NCBI GenBank assembly: GCA_003993805.1
Contig: RSEF01000020.1
Location: 7,494,370 to 7,558,369, forward strand
Source of the DNA: Himantopus leucocephalus
Lineage: Eukaryota > Chordata > Aves > Charadriiformes > Recurvirostridae
Direction of reading: 5' to 3'
Length of the DNA: 64,000 nucleotides
Numbering within the stretch: the stretch's first letter is position 1; every line of letters begins with the position of its first letter. Positions 14,282 to 26,300 of this stretch are shown piece by piece. The notes under the pieces were generated by a model. That model searched no databases. It saw only the letters and a list, made by a program, of their open reading frames with translations, and was not told the DNA's origin. The position numbers and the translations under genes were made by a program.

Positions 14282-14298
14282 GGGGGGGGGGGGGGGGG
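14282..14298. repeat. Poly-G homopolymer abutting an assembly gap
   Basis: Seventeen consecutive G bases end exactly at the first N of the 1,000-base gap. The right flank of the gap is also G-rich (15299-15370). Long G runs often stop short-read sequencing and can be artefactual. The homopolymer is therefore the probable cause of the break rather than a functional element, although a G-quadruplex-forming CpG island is possible. Confidence 0.85.
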
Positions 14299-15298
14299 NN
14301 NNNNNNNNNNNNNNNNNNNNNNNNNNNNNNNNNNNNNNNNNNNNNNNNNNNNNNNNNNNNNNNNNNNNNNNNNNNNNNNNNNNNNNNNNNNNNNNNNNNN
14401 NNNNNNNNNNNNNNNNNNNNNNNNNNNNNNNNNNNNNNNNNNNNNNNNNNNNNNNNNNNNNNNNNNNNNNNNNNNNNNNNNNNNNNNNNNNNNNNNNNNN
14501 NNNNNNNNNNNNNNNNNNNNNNNNNNNNNNNNNNNNNNNNNNNNNNNNNNNNNNNNNNNNNNNNNNNNNNNNNNNNNNNNNNNNNNNNNNNNNNNNNNNN
14601 NNNNNNNNNNNNNNNNNNNNNNNNNNNNNNNNNNNNNNNNNNNNNNNNNNNNNNNNNNNNNNNNNNNNNNNNNNNNNNNNNNNNNNNNNNNNNNNNNNNN
14701 NNNNNNNNNNNNNNNNNNNNNNNNNNNNNNNNNNNNNNNNNNNNNNNNNNNNNNNNNNNNNNNNNNNNNNNNNNNNNNNNNNNNNNNNNNNNNNNNNNNN
14801 NNNNNNNNNNNNNNNNNNNNNNNNNNNNNNNNNNNNNNNNNNNNNNNNNNNNNNNNNNNNNNNNNNNNNNNNNNNNNNNNNNNNNNNNNNNNNNNNNNNN
14901 NNNNNNNNNNNNNNNNNNNNNNNNNNNNNNNNNNNNNNNNNNNNNNNNNNNNNNNNNNNNNNNNNNNNNNNNNNNNNNNNNNNNNNNNNNNNNNNNNNNN
15001 NNNNNNNNNNNNNNNNNNNNNNNNNNNNNNNNNNNNNNNNNNNNNNNNNNNNNNNNNNNNNNNNNNNNNNNNNNNNNNNNNNNNNNNNNNNNNNNNNNNN
15101 NNNNNNNNNNNNNNNNNNNNNNNNNNNNNNNNNNNNNNNNNNNNNNNNNNNNNNNNNNNNNNNNNNNNNNNNNNNNNNNNNNNNNNNNNNNNNNNNNNNN
15201 NNNNNNNNNNNNNNNNNNNNNNNNNNNNNNNNNNNNNNNNNNNNNNNNNNNNNNNNNNNNNNNNNNNNNNNNNNNNNNNNNNNNNNNNNNNNNNNNNN
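14299..15298. other. Assembly gap, exactly 1,000 N, in a G/C-rich region
   Basis: The run of N is exactly 1,000 bases, so it may be a placeholder length rather than a measured one. Both flanks are very GC-rich and CpG-containing, as expected of a CpG island. Open frames shown across it in either direction are meaningless because they consist of N. Confidence 0.98.
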
Positions 15299-16293
15299 GG
15301 GAGGGGCCGGGCCGCCCCGGGGAGAAGCCCGGTTGATGTCCGGAGGAGGGGGGGGTGTGGGGGGGAAGTCACCGAAATAGCCAAACTCATTCAGATCTTC
15401 CGTTTTGCGAGCGGATGCTTCGAGGCCGGTGTTGCCACCTTGTAACCGAAATTCGTTAGAAGTGATTCCCGCTGGTTTGGGGTTCTCTCGTGGTTTTGGT
15501 TTTTTTTTTTTTCCTTTTATCAAAACCTTGCCTCCCTATGGGAAAGTAAAAAGCTGTAGAGAAAAGGCGGAAAATAAGAAAAGCTAGTCAGGTGGCATGG
15601 CAAAGTGATGCCTACGAGGGGTAAAAAGTGTGTTAATGATAAAACGATCCTCGTTTCAAGAGGAGTAACTGAAGTTGGGGAAGTCACAGGCAGCGTGCTG
15701 AGCAGAAATCCGAGCGCTTCCATCGCCTGACCTATATTTCTTTCACTAACCTATTTGTTCAGATGATACGATGGTTCAGATGATACAGTCAAAAGCATTG
15801 TTATAATAAAAACGTGTTTTTCAGCTCTGAGAGCTCAAAAGGCTCCAGTGGGCATTAATCACACAGGTTTGTTGCATTAACGTTTTATTACCATTTTATA
15901 GGCTGTTTGCTTTTACCAGGCAGCACGCTACAAACGTGAAGTTATCCCAGTCGGGCACCTCCTTGGTTGTTGTTTTTTTTTATTTCTGGGCTCCTACTTT
16001 CTATAGTGCCCCTCGGCTGTAAAAACACACGTTAAAACAGGATTTGAGGGGGAGCGAACACAAAGGAGATCTTTAGAGAGTATGCTGTGAGCTGTTGCAA
16101 ATGCGAGAAAAAGGCTGAAGCGGTGAGGAGAGAGGGTTAGTCACATAATGAAAAGAAAAAAAAAATATATGTAGCTATTTATATGCAAAGAGGTCCAGCC
16201 TGCAGGCTACCGAAAATGATGGGAAACTGAAGCAGCGGCCCCCTGGGCGGGGAGGGACTGACCACAGCCACCTGCGCCGCCACGGCCCCGCCG

Positions 16294-16356
16294 AAACCCT
16301 GCCGGCGTGCGAGGAAACCCTGCCGGCGTGCGAGGAGACCCTGCCGGCGTGCGAGG
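16294..16356. repeat. Minisatellite, 21-bp unit in three copies
   Basis: Three head-to-tail copies of a GC-rich 21-mer (AAACCCTGCCGGCGTGCGAGG in copies 1 and 2, one base different in copy 3) occupy 16294-16314, 16315-16335 and 16336-16356. Because 21 is divisible by three, the minus-strand frame reads as a repeated ARRQGxL peptide. That is a by-product of the unit length and not evidence of a gene. Confidence 0.9.
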
Positions 16357-19300
16357 AGCGTGCCCAGGCGTGATGGCTTCACCAGAAGCCCTGTGAAATA
16401 GCCACTCCACGGATATTGCCTTCATTCACCCGGCACGTGTGGCTCCAACCCGCAAAGCGACGGTGGGAAAAACACGAAGCGCGACCCTGGGATGAGGAAT
16501 GAGGCGGGAAGCGGCAGTTCCTGCGAGGGTTAGATATTCTTGGCCAGGGAAACCAGGAACTACCTGAGCAAGCACTTACTAGAAATCTTTACAGGGATTA
16601 GAGCTTTGCAGGCAAAGGGGAAGACGGGATCAGCCACTAACAAAAGAAATACCCACCGGCTTAGGGAGATCAGCATCCAGCTGCTCGGTGCCTCATGATT
16701 TCCGATTGCAAACTCCTCGAGGCGGCTTTAATCTTTTTTTGTGTGTGTGTCTTTACAGCACGGAGCGTGCAGGGGAGGATCCTGCTCTCCGATTTGGGGC
16801 TTTACACCTTGCAGTAGCACAAAAAGTCAATCGTGGCTCTGCTTTACGCTGCTTATTTTGCTCAGTCCACCCCAAAAAGCATCACTGAGCACTTGTTTTG
16901 CTTTCCTTTATTTTAATTGAGCGTACCAAGCCCAGAAACCTGCCTTTGCCTACAGGCTCGGGCAAAACCCACAGATGAAGGTGCTCGTGTGCCAGATTGT
17001 CAAATATTCTGCTTTACTATTTGGGTTTCTTGTCTTCCTCACCTCGTTCCTGCTGCCTGCACGTTAATTATTCAGAGCCTGGGACGTTCGCATCTCGCAG
17101 AATCCCATTAGCGCAGCGGTGCCCGGTGGAAAAGCTTTGCAAGCCTCTGCAGCCGCGGAGCAGGGCTGGGGCTGGTGGGTCAGTGAGATGCTGAGTACGA
17201 GTTCAGGGGAAGGGTTCCCCCTTTGGATTTTGCGCTTAGTAAACCCAGGTGACGGTGTTAAAGCAACGTGCGGGAGCTGTGAACCACGCACAGGGTGTTT
17301 GGGATCTGGGCTGCCCTGCAATGCGTTGGCCTTCCGCTCTTGATTTCCACGGCCGCCCTGAGGTGCGTTGTGCTCCCCCAGTACGTTTAAAAAACGCATT
17401 ATCTTGGTGCAGTGAGGGGCTGATCCTTGTGCAGAGGAGCAGAATTTGGGAGCGGTGATAGCCCGGACCGCCCCACAGGCGGGACCGGGGGCTTTGCCCT
17501 GCGGGTCGGTGGCAGCACGGCTCTCCCGGCGCCCGTGTTTCGGCAGGTTCCCCAGCTCTCCCAGTCCTCACTGGCTGGGGGATCTCTGGACGCAAGAGCT
17601 GCTCCTGTCCTGGAGCTACTCTCCTTTCCCTTTTAAAAACTGATTTATTGCTAGACCTCCCCGCGATATAATTAGTTTTGTTCTGTCTTGGCCTTGAGCG
17701 ACCTCCCGGCGTACGAGTGGTGATGCTGAACTGGGGGGGGGTTGAGAACAAAGAGTTTCTGCAAACGCTTTCTGGGAAAAATGCTCTGAGAGAGGTCAAG
17801 GACTTCATCTGGTTTATGAATCCTGGACAAAAGCATCCATCCTGCGCGGGTAGCTGTGATGAGTGGTTGCAAACGAGTACTCAGAGAGGGCCACTAACTT
17901 TAATAGATTTTGCGTCAGACCTCTCGTTAGTACAGTGGAGAGCATGAGATGAGGCAGTGAAGTGTTTAATATTAACAGAGTAATGTTATTCTAACCTTAA
18001 ATCTCTCTTCAGGCAGAAGTACCCCTAAATCTGAGCTATTACTATGTTGCTGGTGTAAAAAAAAATGTCATTGCGCTCCTAGATTGTAAATGAGTTTATG
18101 AGCAATGGGAAAATGTTAGCGGTGGGAAATCCTCTTGTTTATTCTTGTTCACCTCATTCAGCAAAGTGCTGAGCCTTTCCAGCCATTTTTTAAATTTCTA
18201 GAGCAGTGAAGACACCAGTCCCATTTCTTCTCTTGTGTTATTCCACTAATATACGTATATTTACACTAAAACTGAATTTGATTGCTGTTGTTCATGGGTA
18301 AGGTATATTGCTGCATGGCATCAATAATCCTCAGTCATTTGAATTCTCTGAGCTTGGCCTGATTGCTTCAAGAGAGAAAATGAGATGCTGACCAGCTTTG
18401 GTTAACTGTCGTCCAGCAGTTTGAAGGAGCTAGGGAGTCGTTTTCACGTTGAGAAAGCAAGGCCAAACACTTTTTCCCCCCCCCAAATACTTTGTCTTTG
18501 CAATGTTCTGGCTGAAAAGAATCCAAGAAAAAGTACTTTTTGGCATTTTTATAGCTCTGGTTTCATATTTGTGAGTTCAAGTGCTTTGGGCATGCTATGA
18601 GATAGGAGTTTATTTTTCTAGATGGCATTAAGAGACTAAAAAAATACTTTTAGATTCTAGTGTTCTGATAAATGATACCAATCCCTGACACAGAAACAAA
18701 AACTCCCCAAAACAGCTGAAAGACACGACGTCTTTTAGATTTTCTGTTCCCTCATAGCCTCTCCTTGGGAAACTCCATCAATCCTTTTAGCTTACCGTAC
18801 TCCAAATAAATCAGAGTTGAAAATTTAATTCAAAATTTCTTTTGCTTGAAAAAGCCCCGTAGAAACCAGAAGCTCAGCCCTCGTCCCAGCCGCAGTTCGG
18901 AGCGACTGCTCTGCCTCGCCCGCGCTGGGAACGCTCCTGTCCCTCCCGGACCGATAATCGAGGACAGGGCAGATGCTGCGGAGCTTGATGTTAACATAAG
19001 AATTCCCCCCAAAAAAGGGATTTCCTCGCAGTGCTTTCAAAGCAGCTTCACGGTCTTCTTTGTATTGCTGGAGCGGGTTCAGTCTGGCGGAGGATTTAGA
19101 TCCTTGGAGCCCAATGTGGGCCCTGGATACAATCAGCCTTTTCTGGAGTCCCCCTATAGCCCCGATCAACCTGTGGTGCCTTTAGTGTTGCATACCTTCC
19201 TCTTATTTGGCAGAAAACCTTGAAAAGAGTATTTTAAGATGCTGAACAAACTGAATAAAAGGGAGTGAGAAGGAGGTATCCAGCCTGTGGTACACTGATT

Positions 19301-19562
19301 GTCTCTCTCCGATATTCTTGTTTTAAAATAATTTAAAACTTAAAATATTGCCTTTTTTTGAGAGGCAATAAAAAGACGTCCTTGCCTACCGCCACAAAGC
19401 AGCCAATTTTTATTCCCTTGAATTAACTTTTACTTTCTGGGAGCGATCTCGGGAAACACACTTGAATGCCGTGTGCGAGCGAACACTGCTCACGGGCAAG
19501 CAGCGATGGCAGGATCGGGCCCATCATTTCTTGGGGAACACTGGTCAAAACCCAGTTCTCCG

Positions 19563-19590
19563 TGACCTTGTTCAACCAAGAACAAGGTCA
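19563..19590. repeat. Perfect inverted repeat, 11-bp arms, 6-base loop
   Basis: TGACCTTGTTC (19563-19573) and its exact reverse complement GAACAAGGTCA (19580-19590) flank the loop AACCAA. The outer parts are an everted pair of nuclear-receptor half-sites (TGACCT and AGGTCA). The inner parts resemble SOX-type cores (CCTTGTT and AACAAGG). It could be a cis-regulatory palindrome or a chance hairpin. Nothing else nearby decides this. Confidence 0.7.
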
Positions 19591-20261
19591 GCCCACCGCT
19601 GACCATTTCTCGTAGCCCCTTGGTGGGGCGAGCAGGTCCTTACCAAGGAAAATGAAAAAAATTCCTGAGCCAGAACTGAAAACCCCGCTATGCTGCTGCG
19701 CGGAAGCAGGAATCCCTTGAAGGCAAATTTCAGATTTCTAAGTAAGTCTGTCCTCCGACTGCTGCTGTTAAAGGCTGCGATTCCTCATGCGAGAGAAAAG
19801 GGAGGGTACAAAGTAGAAGCCGTCTCCGCAGCGGCGGACGGCAAACCCCTCGGAGTTCCAGCAGATGTTTTGGGTTGACAATGGGAACACTATATGCCTC
19901 TTTATTCCTTTATCTCAGGAAGAAACACCATTTGGCAGCAATTTGCTCCCTGGCACTAAGAAGGAATTACTGACCTGATTGAGCCTTGTCGGACGAGAAG
20001 ACGTGCCAGCCGGCAAGCGGGGCAGCTCACAAACCGCGGGGTGCCAGCGAAGAGCGTGTGCGTGCATACTCACCTTTCTCTATACATTAATATATATGTT
20101 GATGTATGTGGGTATGGGACTGCTGTTTCATACCGAGCTGGGTTTTTTAGAGAGACCTGTTAACGCAGAACGGTATTGCTCAGCATTTTTCCACCAGCAC
20201 CTCTCAAAGGATTCAGTGGGGTCTTACCTCTTCCCATCAGCAGTGGTTCCTGTTTGTTTAG

Positions 20262-20393
20262 ATGGAACCAGCCACGGAAGAAGCGGCAGCCAAGGCCAGC
20301 GCAGCCAGGGTCTACCTGCCCCTCTGCGACCTCTTGGGCTTTGTGGCCATCCTTGACATCTTCAGTGCTTTCTACATCAAGCGTTTGCTGTAG
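20262..20393 (+). CDS. Putative single-exon membrane microprotein (43 codons), unrecognised
   Basis: The ORF runs from an ATG at 20262 to TAG at 20391-20393. The start lies immediately after a good splice-acceptor-like sequence (pyrimidine-rich tract, then CCTGTTTGTTTAG directly before ATGG), so it could begin a spliced exon. The product would have a short acidic start (MEPATEE), an alanine-rich amphipathic stretch (about residues 8-16), then a hydrophobic segment from about residue 18 to 40 containing YLPLCDLLGFVAILDIF. It ends in a basic-hydrophobic tail, IKRLL. This layout is that of a single-pass or membrane-anchored micropeptide, with two Asp residues inside the hydrophobic part. I do not recognise the family. 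In human, the interval upstream of SLCO4A1 includes the miR-1-1/miR-133a-2 host transcript, so a muscle transcript is one possible home (inference only). A chance ORF cannot be excluded. Confidence 0.35.
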   Translation: MEPATEEAAAKASAARVYLPLCDLLGFVAILDIFSAFYIKRLL

Positions 20394-23300
20394 CCGCTTG
20401 TCGGAACTTGCAGCAAGAGGACTCGCAGTTGGAGGTTCCTCAGGAGGTGGTCATTTCAGGTTGAGCGTCTTCTGCCCGCCCTTGGTGGCCGTGGGCAGCA
20501 GCCCTGCACGCTGCCAGCGGGCTGATCTCCTGCTCTGTCCCATGCCCTGTGCGTCTGGGTTCCAACCCTTCACCGCAGCTGCTGGTGCTCTAGTTTGTGG
20601 TTAAGGTACTGGTTGGGGATTTTGAGTCAGAGAATGAAGAGAAGTCATCCCTTTGCAAGTGGCCATCATTTCCTCTCGGTTACACAATAGGGGTATGCCC
20701 TCTTCAGAGAAATCCCAAAATACACCACAGTGTGTCAAGATCTAGGGTGTTGCATGATCAAATGCAAATTAACTGCAAGCTGACGTTGTGTTTATTCTGT
20801 TTGGATGAAATGCAATGAAGTGTGATGCTTTTGTTCAGCTTTGGAGGGCGGATGGGGAACACTTGGTGTCAACTTAGAGGCTGCAAATGCCAAGTCCGAA
20901 GTCCTGCAGCTACGTGAGCCTCTGCACTGGTCTTGTCCCAACTCCCTTCTGCCACGTCAGGTTTGCGCTGAGAGGGTTAATTTTGCACCATCTGGCTTTG
21001 TGCTGGATCAAATATTGTTTGTGTTGGGGTAGCCAACGTGAGGCCGGAATAAACTGGGGGTAATCTGTTTGGCTAATCCAACTGGAATATGATTCTGCGC
21101 CCCGTCCTGCTCCAGATGGTATCTGCAGTAATGGGTGATTTGGTAAAACACAAAATAGTGATTGTGGAGACGCGGCTCGAGGGCTGCAGATAAGCTGAAC
21201 GCGATGGTCTCCTGGCAGTGGGCAACAGGAGAGACCATAGGAATGTCTAACTCAAATTAGGTTCTTAACTTTAAACAAGTAATTGAGAGAGGGAAATCCA
21301 AGTCTTAATGCAGAATGGCTTCCTAGGGAGTCACCTGAGAGGTGGAAATCGGGTTATTTAACTTGGCATTTTGCATGCTGTGGTGACTTCCAAGGTCCTA
21401 GTCTGGGGCTAACCAAAAAAATGAACAGCTGGAGTTCTACCGTAGTTTGCAAAATGGCCCATTTCAAGCAGTGAGTTCATTTGAGCGCGGTCTGGGAGGC
21501 CGTGCTGTTCCCGTGCTTGGCAGGAATCTCAAGACTAATACCTAAGAGGATTAGAGAGCATCGCTGAATGTTAAACAAGATCCAGGCTAAGCGGTGTGCA
21601 CCAGTGAGCTTGTGCTCCGGGGGCTGTTTGGGGAAGCTATTACTTGCTGATCTGGAAAAAAAGTGGGCTTGTGTGGGAAATACTCTTCCCTCGGCTGAAT
21701 CCTTCCTGCGGTTTCTGGCTCTCTCGTGCTCCCACTTGACGCGGTGTTTCGTCCCTTTGCCCATCGCATGGACTCGTGTGCTCTTGTGCTCACTGAGGAT
21801 GGCGACGGTTGCGGGGGATGCTGATGATCAGCAAGTTTCTTTTGCCGGGATGCGTTTAATTCTCCTGATGTGCTCCCTTCAGCTCTGTGCTGTCTGCTTT
21901 GAGAGAGGATCGTGCGGGCAGCCAGCCCACCGACGTCGGGTTGGGCTGGAGAACTTGCCACAGAAAGCTCAAGCTAAAGACTGCCGTTGGCTGGTAGAGC
22001 AATACGGCCTTGTGGTACCTGATTTTCCCCAGAAAGGCCACTTACTACGGAAGAGAGGGGTTGGAAGGCAATTTGTCTGAGGAAGAAGTGAAGTACTAGG
22101 GTAACTTGGATGTTGACCTCCAGCCCCCTTTGTCCCCAGCGTGTCAAAGAGGCAGCGTGGAGGCTATGCCCCGTGCCACATCTGCTCTCCCTTTACGGCG
22201 CTGCGTGATGCCCCAGGGTTTCACAGAGATTTCTTCCCAGGCTGCGGCAGAAATCGCGGCTTAAGATTTGGATTTCCTCTCCAAATTTTGATCTCTTTGG
22301 TCCATTTCAAAGGAATAAGGTATTAAGACCCCATGAAGGAATGGTTCTTCAACAGCAAGGGTTCACTTCTGAGAGCTCCTCGCTCGCCGTCGGCGGTAGC
22401 ACAGGCGTGGAAGAGTAGCACAGGTGTGGAAATGTGCAAATTTCACTAGGTTTTTTTGGATGATTGGCAGTAGAAGAGGGGGTAGTGGTCCAAGTTAGGG
22501 TAGAAATAGTTCTGGCTCTAAGCGTGATTGTGTTTATGCTTTTGCTCTCTTACGATCAAGCCAAAAATAGATTCCCGATACTCTGCAAGCGGAGTGCAGC
22601 CTGTNGATTCCCGATACTCTGCAAGCGGAGTGCAGCCTGTGTAATACACGAATTGATCATTCAGTAGGGGAAAAAAAAGCCAGGTGAAGGAGATATCTCA
22701 ATGAAAAGCCTGTTATCCAGCAGCGATGGAAGAGCAAAGCCCATGTAAAGGCTTTGCTGCTGCAGCGATGACTGTTGCCCTCCGCCTATGAGGAGGGTGC
22801 AGTAATTCTGCCTGATGTGGACACACCACTTACAGCAGAAGGGCCTCGTGTTATTTGTGCCAAATCCATCCTTTTGCGGTGCGGCTTCCACAAAGGTTCG
22901 TGGTGTCGTTTCCTCTGGTTTTCCCTTTTTGTTTTCACCTTCATACTGATCGAACCAGGAGGATGCAAAAGAATGAGTTCCTGTAACCCATGGGAGATGT
23001 CAGCGTTATTCTGTTCTATCTATCCTGTACTCAGCATCCTTGCATTGCGTAACACGGGATGTTGCATTTTTTGCACTTTTATTGCTTCTGTCTTTAGAAG
23101 CAGCAGAGAATCGTGTCTTGCGTTCTTCATTTGGGTTTTGCTCATTTTGTTTCATTTCTTGTATCATATAAGGTTTGCCTGAATCTGCATCTTCTGCGTG
23201 GAAACAAAGGAGATATCTATAGGAACTAACTGGTAGTCATTGGGAAAAGCTGACTAATGGCTCATGCGGAAATAGTATCCTGAATGTTAAACATCCTTAA

Positions 23301-26300
23301 ATGGGTTGTAAGAATCCAAATGCTGGAAAGTAATTCCCTGCCATGGGCAGGGTTAGATGCTGGGAAAGTGCTGGCGGTGTGTCTGCGTCGGAAGAGCCGC
23401 GGAGACACTCAGCTCCGCGGGCTGGAGAGCACAGGACGGTGCCAGTGTGAAAACCTCGTCACTGACCAAACTCATACCTAAGCAAGAGTGACATTAAGGA
23501 GAGCGAGTTAGGTATGGCGTAAAAGAACCTTTTGCCTGGCTAATCTTTGCTGTGTCAGAATAGAGTGGCCCAGTTAAATCTGCTTTGTGCATTGGCACTG
23601 GAAGTTTTGAAAGATGGTCTAAGGCAGCTGCAGCCAATTGTATTTGCACAGATAAGCTGGAATAAATAAGTAAGCTCAGAAAATCTGGCTAGATTTATCT
23701 TCAAAGCATTTTCAGGCAGTTAATTGAAAATTATCCAAGCCACCTTCCTGATTTCTTGCGTATTATTGCATTAATTTGCTAGCGAATGGAAAGTGCTTGG
23801 AAAACATACAAAGGCTTTGTGAGCGCTAAGCTTTACTATTTGGAATTTATTTAATTATAAATGTGTCCTTGCTTATATGATATGATTTAAAGCCAGTTTC
23901 TGCTGCTCTTTTCCATGCTTCAACCTCCGGTGGGACTAATCATGTAAGAACACATCTCTGGCATGAGGGGTGGGCCAGGGAATTCCTATCGCTGCTCGGT
24001 GCCTCCTCCCCTGCACCTCAGCGGTCCCTGCGGCACCGAGGGTGAGCACAGCCTTGGATGTATGGGCGGCTGTCTGCTCTTCAGCTGTGTTTCTCACTCC
24101 TGTACCGTTTCCGTGTGTGCAGGACGGTGCTGTTCCTGCAGGAATTGCTTACGAAAGGCTCCGGGCTGGTCCCCGCGCCGCTCTTGGCCACCGCAGCATC
24201 CTCAGTGTTGCTGAACCAAAGGGGTGCTTTTTAAAATGATGCTAAAAGAGGCAAGGTTCTCACGCCGTGTGAGCTGGGCAAAGTTCCTCAGCTGCCAGGA
24301 AAACAATTTGATGTTGCACGTGAACGACCCGATCATCCCATGCTTACTTTTATCTCCCTTTAAGTGAACCAGCGCCCTGAGGACAAGCCCCGTTCCCAGG
24401 AACTGGATGTGGATTTATCTCACTTCTGGGAGGCTTCCCCGTGCCTAAACCAGCGAGTGGATTACACTTGATCCAGATGGTGTTCACCAGCTACAACAGA
24501 AGTAGTACTGATAATCTTCTGATGCCAAACTATCCGAGAGAAATTCAGTATGTGTCACCAAGAGAAATTAAATGTACAAACCCAGATGAATTTGTCCCCT
24601 TCTGGAGTACCGTGAGCTTGGTACTTGGATGTGGAGTTTTCCCAAAGTCAAAGTACCCGTTTGCTAAGGTCAGGCTCCCTCACACGTCGAGGAGGGTAAC
24701 TGGGACTGCCCAGCACAGCCACCGAGCATCGCCTGGGGCCGCTCCTCCCTGGTTTACAGTACATTTTCTCATCATTTTTAATCCCCCATTCCTGCTCCTT
24801 AGCGAACGTCTCCATTTATGCCATAGAATTGAACAAATGATTAAGCCTGCTCGTAAACCGTAAACTGTGCTCAGCTATGGAAAGCAGAAGTTACGAATAG
24901 ATGTTATTTGCCACAATAATACCCTATAAAAGTCAAAAACCATAGAGTGAAAGGGAAGATTTACTGTTACTGGGCATGCTTCAGCAAATGGGATTATTTT
25001 GCATGCCAGTTACGGGTTAATTTGTAACATTAATCTAATCGCAGTCCTCGACAGAGACACAAAATGTTTTTAATTGGTCCTGTGACTTTTTAAATGATGA
25101 CCTGATGAAAAGCTTGTAAGTTTTACTATTGATTTAATGCTAAATATTAGGGGGGGCAAGCCTTTACAGATCTCATCACTCCACGTAAATCGTAGGCTTT
25201 CGTTGCCTTGCTACTTTTGTCGTGTTGACGTAGTGATGTTGGCAGTCTGGAACCAGCTGTACGGCTGAACAAAAATTGAGTTAAAATCTTGCAGCAAAAT
25301 GAGTAAATCTATAGCTGCGAGATAATAGCGTTGGGACTGATTCAATGTAAGCAAGAAATCACCAGCTGAGTCATTAAAAACAGCGATGAATGGGAAGCAA
25401 TAAACGGATGGCTCAGATGAATAAGAATGATTAGGAAGCGCGTGAAGTTGGTTGGGTTTTTTTCCCTAAAGATTCTGTTTTGTCCTCTAAAGTGGCATAT
25501 GGCTCCTCTGAAAGCTAATATTCCCAGTGAATGTGTCACTGCCAGTTTATAAATGCTCTAAGAGATGAAAAGCAGCTCGGTGGAGAGCACGGGGCTGGGA
25601 CAGGCTCCCTGCCCAGAGCACCTGGGTACGAGTCGTTAGCCCAGGTCCGTTGGGAGGTGGCCAGGACGAGGGCTCGGGGAGGGGAGGGGGGGCAGAGGCA
25701 GCTTCTGTGTGCGGGGAAACATCTGCTGCTTGGCAGAAAGACTGGTTGCTTTCTCAGAAAAGGTTCGCCCCGTGTTGACCGTTAAGTAGGACTGAGGGTA
25801 ACCAAAGACGAAGGGGAGGACAATGTGGTCACCTGGGTCCGGTGACCTGGCCCAGACTCCTGCTGCTCCAAGGAAAGGAAAACCTTAATGAAAAGCTGTA
25901 ATCTGTTTCCTGACTCATGAAATGTAAAGTATGTATTCATGGAGGATCAAAGGAGGTATCTCGGGGCTGGTAAAGAGGCAGTAGGAGTGTTTCCTCTGGG
26001 GTGAAGGTGTTTGGGAGCTCTTGGCTCCCGGTCCCATCAGCGGTCTAACAGAGATGGGCTTTTTCCGTCTGCTGAAATCAGTGATAGCAAAGCCGGTCCC
26101 CGGCCCAGCAGCCGGTACGAGTGCAGTCAAATGGAATGGCAGACTCGTGTTTGCTGTGGGAAGCGCGCGGCTGAAGGCAGCCGGCTGCCGCGCAGGGGGC
26201 ACGTGCGATTTACACTGGGGTAACACGACCAGTTCCGCCCCTTAGAGCCTGAGCCAGTACCTGATCATCGCTTCTGGCTTTAATAAAGTTGGAGTGCTAA

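Larger units (their letters stand above)
15299..20261. other. Non-coding DNA with no recognised gene
   Basis: The first 120 bases are the G-rich shoulder of the preceding gap. Further on there are AT-rich blocks (15720-16180 and 18000-18840), a three-copy minisatellite at 16294 and a perfect 11-bp inverted repeat at 19563. Open frames on both strands were inspected. A 114-codon minus-strand frame at 18825-19169 has a fairly protein-like composition but matches nothing I recognise and has no clear splice context. Confidence 0.5.

Noticed and set aside
14048..15523. Long open frames across the 1,000-N gap on both strands
   Set aside because: Most of each frame is N, so the length is meaningless.
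18825..19169. 114-codon minus-strand frame with a lysine/glutamate-rich section
   Set aside because: Composition is protein-like but no family is recognised, there is no clear start or splice context, and the opposite strand is equally open.
25918..25942. AAATGTAAAGTATGTATTCA, which looks a little like miR-1
   Set aside because: It lacks the GAA between AAA and GTATG and has no miR-1 hairpin partner strand nearby; miR-133a is also absent.
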